From NCBI RefSeq assembly GCF_007748175.1, contig NZ_CP037422.1, forward strand, positions 2,501,231 through 2,565,230: DNA of 64,000 nucleotides, read 5' to 3'. Under the pieces are notes generated by a model, which was given only the letters and a program-made list of their open reading frames with translations, did no database searches and had not been told where the DNA came from. The stretch is from Gimesia aquarii. GTDB taxonomy: Bacteria > Planctomycetota > Planctomycetia > Planctomycetales > Planctomycetaceae. This document shows positions 17,495 through 25,834 of the stretch, piece by piece. The translations under genes and the position numbers were made by a program. Each line of letters starts with the position of its first letter. Position 1 is the stretch's first letter.

Positions 17495-19789
17495 CTATCT
17501 CTGAAATCTTGACTTGGAATTATTACGTGGAGAGCCATTGATACGGCGGTGTTCTTCTAAAAAATTGATACAGCCTGTAGTCGTATCATACATTGCACCG
17601 ACGATCGCTAGTTTTCCTGAATGGACTCGTTCTCTGATTGCCTTACTTGATTGCAGTACAGATTCTACGGATAGCAGCACATTTTGGTGACTGACCGCAT
17701 CAACGAATTCGTATCGATCTCTGTCTGATGAGATTTGGGAAGCATGACAATAACCTGGGTTGAGCGACTGTGCGATTTTGTCAACAACTTGTTTGAGATG
17801 TGCACAGTCACAATTGTTGTTCGCTGGACTATTTGAACAGATACTATCAATTGTCGCACTAATCGCTCCGCACCGTGTGTGTCCCATTATGACAAGCAAC
17901 GGAGCACCCTCAATAACACAACCATATTCAAGGCTTGCCAGAACCTCGGGAGTTATTGCGTTTCCTGAAATTCGAACACTGAATGCATCGCCCAAATCGA
18001 GGTCAAAAATTAACTCAACCGAGGCACGAGGATCAATACAGCTGAGTACCACAGCTAATGGAGGGTGGGTATTGATTGTGGTATTAAGCTGCTGTTTCAG
18101 ATCACGTCTGAGTATTGAGCCTGTACGAAACCTCTCATTCCCTTCACGAAGTAGACTCAAAACCTTCTGCGGTGTGAGTTGTTCTTGTAGGTCTCGTGCC
18201 GAGTAATCGACATACTGTATTTCATTCTTCAATTGATAATTCAGTTGATATTTCTCGCTAAACCCACGAAGACTTAAGTTGATACCACGAGCAGGAGCCG
18301 TGGTACTTTCGAATTCACGTAACATGCTGAGAACATCTGGATCAATGTAGAAAGTGTTACGGCCGTCGATCAGAGCAAAACTACCTCTTGGGATTTCCTG
18401 TAATGCCTGCTTGATCACAGCACGATTAAGAAAACAGATTTGGTTGGCAAGTTCAATTTTCATAACTTTGCCACCGATGTGCTTTTCCCAAATGCGAGAG
18501 AGTGGGCGTTTCATATTGTTATACAAAATGAAAATGGTGCTGATAACGATGCCAATTAAGAGACCTACCACGACATCTATAAAAACAATGGCTATTACCG
18601 TAATGATATAAGGCGCGAACTGATACGGTCCCTCACGGTATGTTTTTTTTATCAAGGTTGGACTGGCAAGTTTAAAGCCGGCAATCAGCAGAATCCCTGC
18701 TATGCAGGAAAGTGGAATCAGATTCAATATTTGGGGCACCAGCAAGAAACAGCTGAATAACAGAAAACCATTTAATATTGTTGAAAGCTTTGTTTGCCCA
18801 CTTGCATTGATATTAACTGAACTGCGAACAATAGTAGAAGCAACTGGAAGTCCTCCAAACATGCCGGCAACGATATTGCCGATTCCCTGCGCAAAGAGTT
18901 CACGATTAGGAGGCGATTGTCTCTGCTGTGGATCAATTCGGTCTGCTGCTTCCAGGCTGAACAGCGTTTCCAATGAACTGACCATGGCAATCAATAAAGC
19001 TGCCGTATAGATTTGCGGGTTAGACCATAGCGAGAAATCCGGAAATACGAGAAATTGCTGGAATCCTTGGAGGCCGTTCGCTACCGGAACCTGAACCAGA
19101 TGCGATGTTTGTATGGACCAGTCGCCTCCAAGGCGTTCAAAAAACTGACTCAGCGCGGTTCCTAGAATAACTACGATCAATGGTGCTGGGATGGATGAAC
19201 GTTTCAAAAAAGATATTTGCTCCCATAAAATTAAAAGCATGATTGAGAGCAATCCAATCATTGCTGCACCCAGATGCCATTGTCCCTCAAACAGCATGAG
19301 CAACTCTGAAAATAGTTTTTGACTGTCAGTCTGCACAAAAGATACTTTGCCTTCTGGATTAGTATCATGCCCAAGAAGATGTGGAAGTTGATTCAGTATG
19401 AGAATCACACCGATTGCCGTCAAAAACGCTTTTACCACAATCGTGGGGATAAACATTGCAATAAATCCTGCCCGGCAAAGGCCAATAGCTACCTGAACCA
19501 GACCGGCAATAATGACCACCAGCAAAAAGGCTTCAAACGAGCCAAAATGAGCGATCTGTGCCGCCACGATAACGGTTAAGCCAAATGCTGGCCCAGTTAC
19601 ACTTGAGTGTGAATGACTAAGCACCCCCACTACGATACCACCCACAATTCCCGAAATGATTCCTGAAACGAGAGGGGCATTCGAGGCCAGCGCGATTCCT
19701 AAGCAAAGGGGTAAGGTTACCAGAAACAGAACCAGACTAGCTTTTACATCATGGCCTACTGTTTCTCGCTTCAGCTTTTGCCGATTCAT
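17495..19789 (-). CDS. SulP-family anion transporter fused to beta-carbonic anhydrase
   Basis: This encodes 764 residues. Residues of about 15-430 form the SulP/SLC26-type membrane domain: many hydrophobic helices, HSSVTGPAFGLTVIVAAQ near the substrate site, and the PVASTIVRSSVNINASGQTK signature. About 435-525 look like a STAS domain (GSFALIDGRNTFYIDPDVL). The C-terminal domain (about 535-755) is a beta-carbonic anhydrase. It has a zinc-ligand Cys with the Asp-Arg dyad in SCIDPRAS (about residue 584) and the His and Cys ligands in GHTRCGA (about residue 637). The fusion couples anion, probably bicarbonate, movement to CO2/HCO3- interconversion at the inner membrane. It lies upstream of the two-component genes on the same strand. 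Confidence 0.93.
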   Translation of the reverse strand: MNRQKLKRETVGHDVKASLVLFLVTLPLCLGIALASNAPLVSGIISGIVGGIVVGVLSHSHSSVTGPAFGLTVIVAAQIAHFGSFEAFLLVVIIAGLVQVAIGLCRAGFIAMFIPTIVVKAFLTAIGVILILNQLPHLLGHDTNPEGKVSFVQTDSQKLFSELLMLFEGQWHLGAAMIGLLSIMLLILWEQISFLKRSSIPAPLIVVILGTALSQFFERLGGDWSIQTSHLVQVPVANGLQGFQQFLVFPDFSLWSNPQIYTAALLIAMVSSLETLFSLEAADRIDPQQRQSPPNRELFAQGIGNIVAGMFGGLPVASTIVRSSVNINASGQTKLSTILNGFLLFSCFLLVPQILNLIPLSCIAGILLIAGFKLASPTLIKKTYREGPYQFAPYIITVIAIVFIDVVVGLLIGIVISTIFILYNNMKRPLSRIWEKHIGGKVMKIELANQICFLNRAVIKQALQEIPRGSFALIDGRNTFYIDPDVLSMLREFESTTAPARGINLSLRGFSEKYQLNYQLKNEIQYVDYSARDLQEQLTPQKVLSLLREGNERFRTGSILRRDLKQQLNTTINTHPPLAVVLSCIDPRASVELIFDLDLGDAFSVRISGNAITPEVLASLEYGCVIEGAPLLVIMGHTRCGAISATIDSICSNSPANNNCDCAHLKQVVDKIAQSLNPGYCHASQISSDRDRYEFVDAVSHQNVLLSVESVLQSSKAIRERVHSGKLAIVGAMYDTTTGCINFLEEHRRINGSPRNNSKSRFQR

Positions 19790-20454
19790 GATTTAATTCA
19801 TCTTTTAGTCAAGCAACATTGAAAGAATGAAGGGTTAATCCGAACTGAGAAGCGCTCGCCAAGCCACGTTGTCTGACTGTATATTTCAGTAAAACAGTAT
19901 CGAGGCCTGTCTAGAACTCGCCAGGATGGCTGATTTTCGACAACCTTATCGCAAAGATTTCGAACATTTCTCTAAGTCTTCCTCTAGAAGTGGATAACTA
20001 GCAAACTCCATGCCCTGGAATTTCAATTACGATCATGTTTCCAAAGATGTTGTCAAACACTATGAGTTAGCTAGCGATGATTGATCTTCTATGCATGTTT
20101 TCACAACCTGATTCTCTGATCATATTTGCTGAGAAACGTAAAATTCGTTAGCAGATGCTTTCGTATTGCTGGGAGCTGACTTATCACTTGGAACCATCGC
20201 ACAAACACTGCGGCAAAAAGCAATTTCGAAGATATTGCAGTGGGAACACTTATTGGCTCTATTCTGCAAGATTGAGAAGTCTATTTGTTGGCGATTATTT
20301 CGCAGTTTGGCTGAATATTAAACAGTGAATAGGTTGGAATCAGAAAACAAAGGGATCCTGATTAAAAAATCTCAAGAAAGCCAAAACATAACTTACCTCA
20401 AAAATGACGCTTAAGTTCTCAATGTATTGAGCGATTCACGGGAACATGGAATTC
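19790..20454. other. Intergenic region with a possible gene fragment
   Basis: 665 bases between the divergent SulP gene and the small membrane-protein gene. A short frame at about 20151-20322 (starting LADAFVLLGADLSLGTIAQ on the plus strand) reads like a protein fragment but has no start and is stopped upstream, so it may be a gene remnant. A weak reverse-strand GG-N10-GC near 19851-19866 could be a second sigma-54 site for the SulP gene. I would not rely on either. Confidence 0.3.
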
Positions 20455-20468
20455 GGCACACGCTTTGC
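20455..20468 (+). promoter_or_regulatory. Sigma-54 (-24/-12) promoter
   Basis: GGCACACGCTTTGC matches the sigma-54 consensus (TGGCAC-N5-TTGC) except for the leading T. The GG and GC dinucleotides are exactly 10 bases apart. It points at the gene starting at 20524, with the expected transcript start near 20480. The only sigma-54 activator gene in this window, at 14291-15739, lies about 5 kb away and could act here. Confidence 0.75.
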
Positions 20469-20523
20469 ATTTGCAAGCATGAGAGTCATCTAATCAAAAC
20501 GCGTCATGTTCGGAGTCACTAGT

Positions 20524-20775
20524 ATGATTGCCCCAGAGTCTAATGGAAATACCGTCAATCAACAGATTGTCTTACGAAGTTCTCAGCGAACATGTGATTT
20601 GTCTGGAATCGCAAAATTCTCAATGCAGAGCAAGGAAAGACAATTTGATATGCCAGATCAACTTCAGATAACTGGCATAGACACGAAGGCAGATCGCCTC
20701 ATTCATAACTTGTTGATGATGCTCATCGGAGCTTGTCTTACTTCCTCAGTTTTTGTTTGGTCGCAGTTACTGTGA
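20524..20775 (+). CDS. Small membrane protein behind a sigma-54 promoter
   Basis: This is 83 residues from the ATG at 20524, which has GGAG eight bases upstream. An in-frame ATG at 20506 has no site. The first 55 residues are polar with no recognisable domain. The C-terminus is a single hydrophobic helix (LLMMLIGACLTSSVFVW) that would act as a tail anchor. I do not recognise it. The case for a real gene rests on the ribosome site, the well-placed sigma-54 promoter 55 bases upstream, and a position between the SulP and hemerythrin-like genes. A small regulatory or accessory membrane peptide is possible. Confidence 0.55.
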   Translation: MIAPESNGNTVNQQIVLRSSQRTCDLSGIAKFSMQSKERQFDMPDQLQITGIDTKADRLIHNLLMMLIGACLTSSVFVWSQLL

Positions 20776-21091
20776 AATCAACAGAACACCATTATTTGAT
20801 TGTGTTACATAAATTATCGTCTGCATAATAACCATGCCAGTTCTCGTCTATCAAAATTGTGAAAGTAGTGTGCTGGCTGAGATTCAAATGGTTTTCACGA
20901 TCATCTAGGTTAGTAGGGACTATTGTGCCTGGGAAAACAGATCGGAACTCTTCCTAGCTCTTCCCCATTTCGACTAAAGGAAACAAGTGAAGTGGAATCC
21001 CATTCTGGATCCCACGTACAGATCATTTTTTTGTATGGGATCCAAAAAGAAATTTTAAAATCGTTTGTTCGACTCAGAAGGACACGAGAAC
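20776..21091. other. Spacer upstream of the hemerythrin-like gene
   Basis: 316 bases without a supported gene, presumably carrying the hemerythrin-like gene's promoter. No clear sigma-54 or sigma-70 consensus stood out. Confidence 0.3.
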
Positions 21092-21586
21092 ATGAGCATC
21101 AACGGATCTAATATCACAATCAACGCCGCTTTTCTTCAGGAAATTAAGGATAATAATTTACGACTCGTTGAATTATTGAAAACTCTTTGGAAACTCTGCT
21201 CAGTCGAAGACAAAAGAAACCTTGAGCCTGCGCGGTTTAGCGAATTGATTAACAAATTACGAGACATACTAGAAATGCATTTCACGCTTGAGGACACACT
21301 GGGATATTTTGACGACCCTTTACAAATCATTCCTGTGCTCTGTAAGGAAGCAAAGCGTTTGAATGAACAACACGTAGAACTGTATTTAGAAATCAACGCG
21401 ATTGCAGATCAGGCTGAAGAGAGTATGCATTTACAAGTCAATGGAATTATTTATACAAAACTCATCAAGCGATTTCGAAAATTTCATGAAGCGCTGCTAA
21501 AGCATGAATCAGAAGAATATGATTTGATTATGATTGCCTATTATGAAGATGCCGGATTCAATGCGGACTCTCTATTTATTTCTTAG
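21092..21586 (+). CDS. Hemerythrin-like protein
   Basis: This is 164 residues from the ATG at 21092 (AAGGA upstream). It is all alpha-helical. The pattern fits a divergent hemerythrin HHE four-helix bundle that binds a di-iron centre: LEMHFTLEDTLGYF, LNEQHVELYLEINAI and FRKFHEALLKHESEEYDLIM place His and Glu residues at the expected helix faces. Such proteins sense or carry O2, or handle NO or iron. It is cytoplasmic, with no signal. It sits between a sigma-54-driven small gene and an outer-membrane protein gene on the same strand. The His spacing is not canonical, so the metal type is uncertain. Confidence 0.7.
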   Translation: MSINGSNITINAAFLQEIKDNNLRLVELLKTLWKLCSVEDKRNLEPARFSELINKLRDILEMHFTLEDTLGYFDDPLQIIPVLCKEAKRLNEQHVELYLEINAIADQAEESMHLQVNGIIYTKLIKRFRKFHEALLKHESEEYDLIMIAYYEDAGFNADSLFIS

Positions 21587-21989
21587 GAGCCAATCTATTT
21601 GAGTTTCACCAATCGTTTACTGTGAAACCAGGCAGGCTATCGAACTCAATCCTTTTTGCAGGAAGGAAGTAGCTCGACCAAAGTATTGTTAGACAATCCT
21701 ATACCGCAGAATACTCACTAGCAGCTTCTTAAATTCACTTTATTCGCAGAGGAGGAAATAATGCGAACCTAAATTTGAATTCATCGCTTCGCAAATTGAA
21801 TGTAGTAGTGAGTTATCCCCGATTGCAACCTACAAAGTTTAATAAATTGACTTACTGACTGATGTGAGATCTAACACTTCTATTAATCAATCTATGGAAT
21901 CACAAAACTTTCGGAGAAATCTGTAGCTTTGTAACCAATGGAAGCTGCTTCTTCAGACGCTAATTACGAAAAGGAAACTGGAAATCTAT
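21587..21989. other. Gene-free spacer
   Basis: 403 bases between the hemerythrin-like gene and the barrel gene. No supported gene. It should carry the promoter for the barrel gene. No terminator with a T-run was identified. Confidence 0.3.
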
Positions 21990-22910
21990 ATGATAAACGA
22001 ACGATTTATCAGACTCGCATGGCTAGTAAGTTGTGGTATCTTTCTAGCCGGAATCATGGACAGCAAACCAGTCTGTGGGTCCGATCTGAATTTGAATGAT
22101 TTTAGACCGACTAACCCGGACTACCTTGCGGATACAGTTCCGCTCTTGAAAGATTCACTAGCTTTAGGAGGATACGCAGCACCTGAAGTACATGAACATG
22201 ATATAGCTCATGTAGAGGTTCCGGAGCCACTACTGTTTGATTTAGTCCGGCCATTAGGGGCTCGTAAAGGCGAAGTGGAGATCAATACACTTTCTATCTT
22301 TCCATGGGCACAATCAAATACCCAGCCAGAAAATGACGACCCTTTTGGCCCCGGTCCAACAACACTTGACAAAAAAGGGATTGAGTGGGCACCGGAATTG
22401 GAATATGCCATCGTTGATAATTTTGCAATCGAGTTTGAATTTCCTTTCGAAAATTCATCACTGGAGGAATATAAGCTGGGTCTTCAGTGGACAATAGGAA
22501 CTGCTTTTGACAATCACTATATCCATGGTATTCAGATGCTCGTTGAGCCAACGGTGGCCTGGGAGCAATGGAATACCACATTATTGTACCTGGGTGGTAT
22601 TCGATTCAATGAAACCTGGAGTGCACTCTTTATGATCGGAGGCCGCATGGATCTAGAGGGAGCTCAAAACTCACAAACATTTGAACGAATTCTGAATATC
22701 TCACTTTTTGCAGACGTGGCCCCAAATACAAAACTGGGTGTGGAAACTAACGGCACCTCAAAACTCAATGGAGAGTCTAGCTTCATCGTTGTACCCCAGA
22801 TACATTATGACTTGACTGAATCGTTGCAAGTTCAATCCGGGCTTGGCTTGGGAACATTTTCCGGAGGTTATGAGCAGTCATTCATAATACGAGCCATCGC
22901 CAGCTGGTGA
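21990..22910 (+). CDS. Outer-membrane beta-barrel protein
   Basis: This is 306 residues with an N-terminal signal (RLAWLVSCGIFLAGIM, cut near VCG). From about residue 90 the sequence alternates hydrophobic and polar residues in short strands: IEWAPELEYAIVDNFAIEFEF, YKLGLQWTIGTAF, TTLLYLGGIRF, LQVQSGLGLGTF. It ends in a terminal Trp (FIIRAIASW). This is the pattern of a small outer-membrane barrel with an aromatic C-terminal residue for BAM recognition. The substrate is unknown. As the last gene of the SulP/sigma-54/hemerythrin region it could be the matching outer-membrane channel (inference). Confidence 0.75.
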   Translation: MINERFIRLAWLVSCGIFLAGIMDSKPVCGSDLNLNDFRPTNPDYLADTVPLLKDSLALGGYAAPEVHEHDIAHVEVPEPLLFDLVRPLGARKGEVEINTLSIFPWAQSNTQPENDDPFGPGPTTLDKKGIEWAPELEYAIVDNFAIEFEFPFENSSLEEYKLGLQWTIGTAFDNHYIHGIQMLVEPTVAWEQWNTTLLYLGGIRFNETWSALFMIGGRMDLEGAQNSQTFERILNISLFADVAPNTKLGVETNGTSKLNGESSFIVVPQIHYDLTESLQVQSGLGLGTFSGGYEQSFIIRAIASW

Positions 22911-23080
22911 TATATTTTGTTTGTGTTACTTGGCCCGCATGGTCAATTCATTGAGTTGACTTGTAATTAGAATCATCAAAACAAATTACAATCGATCATT
23001 GATTGACAGCTTTAGCTAATATTGAAAGCCACAGCTAATTCTGTTCTGCATATAAAATGATAAATACAGCGCTGGTGTTA
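22911..23080. other. Short spacer before transposon remnant
   Basis: 170 bases with nothing recognisable, ending where the shared leader of copy 3 begins. Confidence 0.3.
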
Positions 23081-23969
23081 CCCCGGTTCCGAAGACCGTA
23101 GTAGCTTTAACCATGCTTTGCTTTTGCTCGGATAGCGTGTATTAGTGGGGGGGGGGGGGATAAGTAGGGGGAATTCACAAGCGGACTGACTAAAGGTTCG
23201 AGGGTTTGAATGGTTCCCAAAAATCTGACCAGGCAATCTATGGTATTTGAACAGGTCATCTAGAAGTGGTTTCAAATCTCACATTGATTTTTTGTTTTCT
23301 TTCAGCTGCCCAGCAGGGTAAAACAAATGTGTATCGGCTTCCACAATTATCGCATACTGACAATATACCCATGAGCCGAATTTTCCACCAACTACTGTCT
23401 TTATTGCCTTAGCTACCCATAATGAATTGGCTAAATATGTCGAATACCTCAAACATGAGAATGCGATTCTGCGTTCAAGACTCCCGAAGCAAATCCATAC
23501 AACTTATGAAGAACGCCAAACTCTGTTGAAATATGGAAAGATTCTTGGTCGAGCCATCGAGGAACTGATTTCGATAGTCAGTCCAGCGACCTTTACCCGA
23601 TGGGCTAGTGACGAGAAGAATGGCAGGTCCAAGCCCAAAAATCCTAAAGGTGGTAAACGGAAACCTCAGCAGATTCGTGAGTTAGTCATCAAAATCGCCA
23701 TTGAAACTGGTTTCGGTTACACCCGCTTTATTGGAGAGCTTCGGAAATTGGGTATCAAAAAGATTAGCCGACAGACTGCACAGAATATATTGAAGGAAGA
23801 ACGTATTGAACCTGGTCCAGATCGCACCTCCGATTCGTGGAATGAATTTCTCAAGAGGCACGGTGAAACACTTTGGGGTTGTGATTTCTTTTCCGTGAAA
23901 TCAGTAACGACTAAGGGAGTCTGTGATGGTCTTTCTCTGTTTGCAAACACGAGAAGCGCGAGTGTCTAA
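23081..23969 (+). pseudogene. Decayed transposable element, copy 3 (longest)
   Basis: The leader (from CCCCGGTTCCGAAGACCGTAG) includes a run of 13 G at 23147-23159 followed by ATAAGTAGGGGG. A transposase frame of 180 codons runs from a TTG at 23427 to 23969. It has an N-terminal leucine/charged helix (YVEYLKHENAILRSRL), a helix-turn-helix-like region (SRQTAQNILKEERIEPGPD) and the start of a DDE/integrase core (GETLWGCDFFSVKS, the first Asp). It breaks off after LSLFANTRSASV, whereas copy 2 continues with TREATVTQSTEHPNS. The 3' two thirds of the catalytic domain are missing, so it is a truncated, non-functional copy. Confidence 0.8.
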
Positions 23970-23972
23970 TTT

Positions 23973-24962
23973 TTATCGAGGAATGGTAATTTTATTCACC
24001 GTATAAGTTATAACTTTGCCGTCGGCATCCCGTTTACGGGAATCCCAGACACGGGCTCCCTGGGGAAACTTTACCTGAAACTCTTCTGCTGGAATGCTTG
24101 CTTTGGCATGTAGGATATCGAAAAAATATTTGTAGCTGTTTCGCAGTAAATCTTCATTTCCGTAAAAAGATTTCAGATCGCAAGTCGTGGGGACCTGCCC
24201 CCAGTCTTTATCAATTTTGTATTGAATTTGACTCGAGACCAATAACTTATCTGCATTATGATACTCATATTTCAGCACCGTACAATCGTGTGATTTGGGA
24301 GCGACCCAGAGACGAGCTGTACCCTCTGTATCTGTTCGTTCCAAAACGGTACAGTCGAGATCCAAAATGGGTTCCGTTTCGCTTCGGACTGTAAAACCCT
24401 CCAGGGTTTCTCCCAAGTCGCGATCTCCTGCCAGGAGTGCCCAGCGGAGTGGAAGTTGTGATAGGGCAGAAAACACATCACTCGTCTCAGTTTTTTTGAA
24501 TATATGGATCCAGGGTGTTCCTTGTGACTGCTGCAGTCTGGTCACTGTCAGCCCATTGCTGAAGCAGTTATTATCAAATGAGATGGTCTCTTTCAGGCGG
24601 TCAGAAGGAAAACGTCCCCAGTGGCGGTAATGAATCCTGGGGGAATCAAGCAGTATTGAGTACCTGGCATGATTGATCACCAGTTCTTTTTTGAGACTCT
24701 CCATATCTGCTTTAGTCAGAGGAGAATAGGTGCTGGGGGGATTGATGGGTTCTTCTTCTTCAGGATAAAAGAGCAGCTTACTGGTCGCTATTTCTAGAGA
24801 CAGCTCGACCCGCATTGCCTGCAGACGTTCGCGGCGCTGTTGCCAGGTTTGGTTGATCTCTTTAATTGTAAGAGGCTGTGTTTCTGCAGCTTCAGTAGTG
24901 GAACTAGCAGCTATACTGAAAACGAGTTGGGTCAGAATGAGGAGCGAAAGACAGCGATTCAT
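23973..24962 (-). CDS. Exported hypothetical protein (LolA-like fold possible)
   Basis: This is 329 residues from the ATG at 24962. The longer frame starts at a TTG with no advantage. The signal peptide (NRCLSLLILTQLVFSIAAS) ends near EAAE. The mature part opens with a helix (IKEINQTWQQRRERLQAMRVE) and continues as a long antiparallel beta-sheet pattern, with LWVAPKSHDCTVLKYEYHNADKLLVSSQIQY and WGQVPTTCDLKSFY. This layout resembles planctomycete exported proteins with a LolA/LolB-like fold, judged from pattern alone. It ends 3 bases from the opposite-strand transposon remnant, so the element probably inserted beside its 3' end. Confidence 0.65.
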   Translation of the reverse strand: MNRCLSLLILTQLVFSIAASSTTEAAETQPLTIKEINQTWQQRRERLQAMRVELSLEIATSKLLFYPEEEEPINPPSTYSPLTKADMESLKKELVINHARYSILLDSPRIHYRHWGRFPSDRLKETISFDNNCFSNGLTVTRLQQSQGTPWIHIFKKTETSDVFSALSQLPLRWALLAGDRDLGETLEGFTVRSETEPILDLDCTVLERTDTEGTARLWVAPKSHDCTVLKYEYHNADKLLVSSQIQYKIDKDWGQVPTTCDLKSFYGNEDLLRNSYKYFFDILHAKASIPAEEFQVKFPQGARVWDSRKRDADGKVITYTVNKITIPR

Positions 24963-25325
24963 GCCGGGACCTTTCTGTTCGAGTGACAAAGTCCATTTCG
25001 TCGAGCGAGCCCAATATAGAACATTTCCAGCTGAAAGACCAGAGCGGATTAAACGCCCGAGGAGACGGCTACACCCACTAGCTATGATGTGGTCTCCTGC
25101 AAGTATAGGATGAAGCGATTCAGCAGTAAGTTCAAATTGTGATTATAGTTTCGGCCTGATTTTGGTGAGAATGTTTGACAAGACACACTCATGTTCATCG
25201 AAGAATGCTGTTATCTGGGATTTCCCATTTGGGTTGAGCCTGGAACTGATCCAGGTTCGCAATCCTTGCCGTATAACAACGCGCCCCTCCGTGTCTAACT
25301 ACTAGCGAATTTTCTTTCATTTTTT
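24963..25325. other. Gene-free spacer
   Basis: 363 bases with no gene I can support. It lies between an exported-protein gene and the tRNA fragment. The part just left of 25326 does not resemble the 5' half of any tRNA, which is what marks the tRNA piece as a fragment. Confidence 0.35.
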
Positions 25326-25358
25326 GCCGCTGTGGAGGTTCGAGTCCTCTCTTGGGCA
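25326..25358 (+). tRNA. tRNA 3' fragment (Leu-like), probable att site
   Basis: GGAGG-TTCGAGT-CCTCT (25334-25350) is a complete T arm. It is followed by CTTGGGC plus the discriminator A (25351-25358), the 3' half of an acceptor stem. The acceptor sequence matches tRNA-Leu types that begin GCCCAAG. No matching 5' acceptor, D arm or anticodon arm lies upstream, and no CCA follows. A 3' tRNA end standing alone is what tyrosine-recombinase integration leaves behind. Confidence 0.6.
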
Positions 25359-25368
25359 TTTTGATATC

Positions 25369-25403
25369 AAACGACTCAAAGCAAAATGCTCTGAGTCGTT
25401 TTT
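25369..25403 (+). terminator. Rho-independent terminator
   Basis: A 10-base-pair stem (AAACGACTCA at 25369-25378 with TGAGTCGTTT at 25392-25401) continues inward with AGCA/TGCT. It is followed by a T-rich tail. It stands 10 bases after the tRNA fragment, as a tRNA terminator would. Confidence 0.75.
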
Positions 25404-25834
25404 CGTTTATAGAGATCAGACGGAGGGGTTAATTCAGGACACAAGTATAAGTGGAGCGATGGCCAGTATGAGTGATCGTTAATAAACGACTCTGTTCTGA
25501 CATATCCAAAAAGCAACTATTTTATTCACTAGAACTAATTGACAAATGAAACGCCGGCCGCTGATACCTTCTTTACTTTCCTCATTTTCACCTATTCCAG
25601 AGTTATACCTCCACGCACGTTACCAGAATGCAACCTATTTTTAATATAGATTAAATCTATTAAAAAATAGGAACAGATCGCCAGAAAAGCCTCGATCCGG
25701 GGTGCCATAACGAGACCGCCAAAAGCCTTCCATCAAAAAGCTGATGGAGTTGGTGACGAGCTATGCCAAGCACATGCATGTGATGAAACATCACCTCTCT
25801 CTGATCCGGTGTTTAAAATAGGAAAGAGCGAACG
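25404..25834. other. Upstream region of the GAF gene with AT-rich palindrome
   Basis: A near-perfect AT-rich palindrome lies at 25634-25671 (CCTATTTTTAATATAGAT facing ATCTATTAAAAAATAGG). The 160 bases between it and the start at 25835 contain no supported gene. They probably form the promoter and a leader of the GAF-domain gene. Confidence 0.45.

Noticed and set aside
17760-18206. 148-codon plus-strand frame
   Set aside because: It is the antisense shadow of the carbonic anhydrase domain, whose motifs are clear on the minus strand.
20151-20322. Plus-strand open stretch reading LADAFVLLGADLS...
   Set aside because: No start codon, a stop just upstream and no ribosome site. It may be a remnant, but I cannot name a parent gene.
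25240-25270. A second T-arm-like sequence (CCAGGTTCGCAATCC)
   Set aside because: The flanking bases do not pair as a T stem and no acceptor strand follows.
25700-25825. Short frame reading KLMELVTSYAKHMHVMKHH before the GAF gene
   Set aside because: It has no ribosome site, is very short and is probably leader sequence of the GAF gene.
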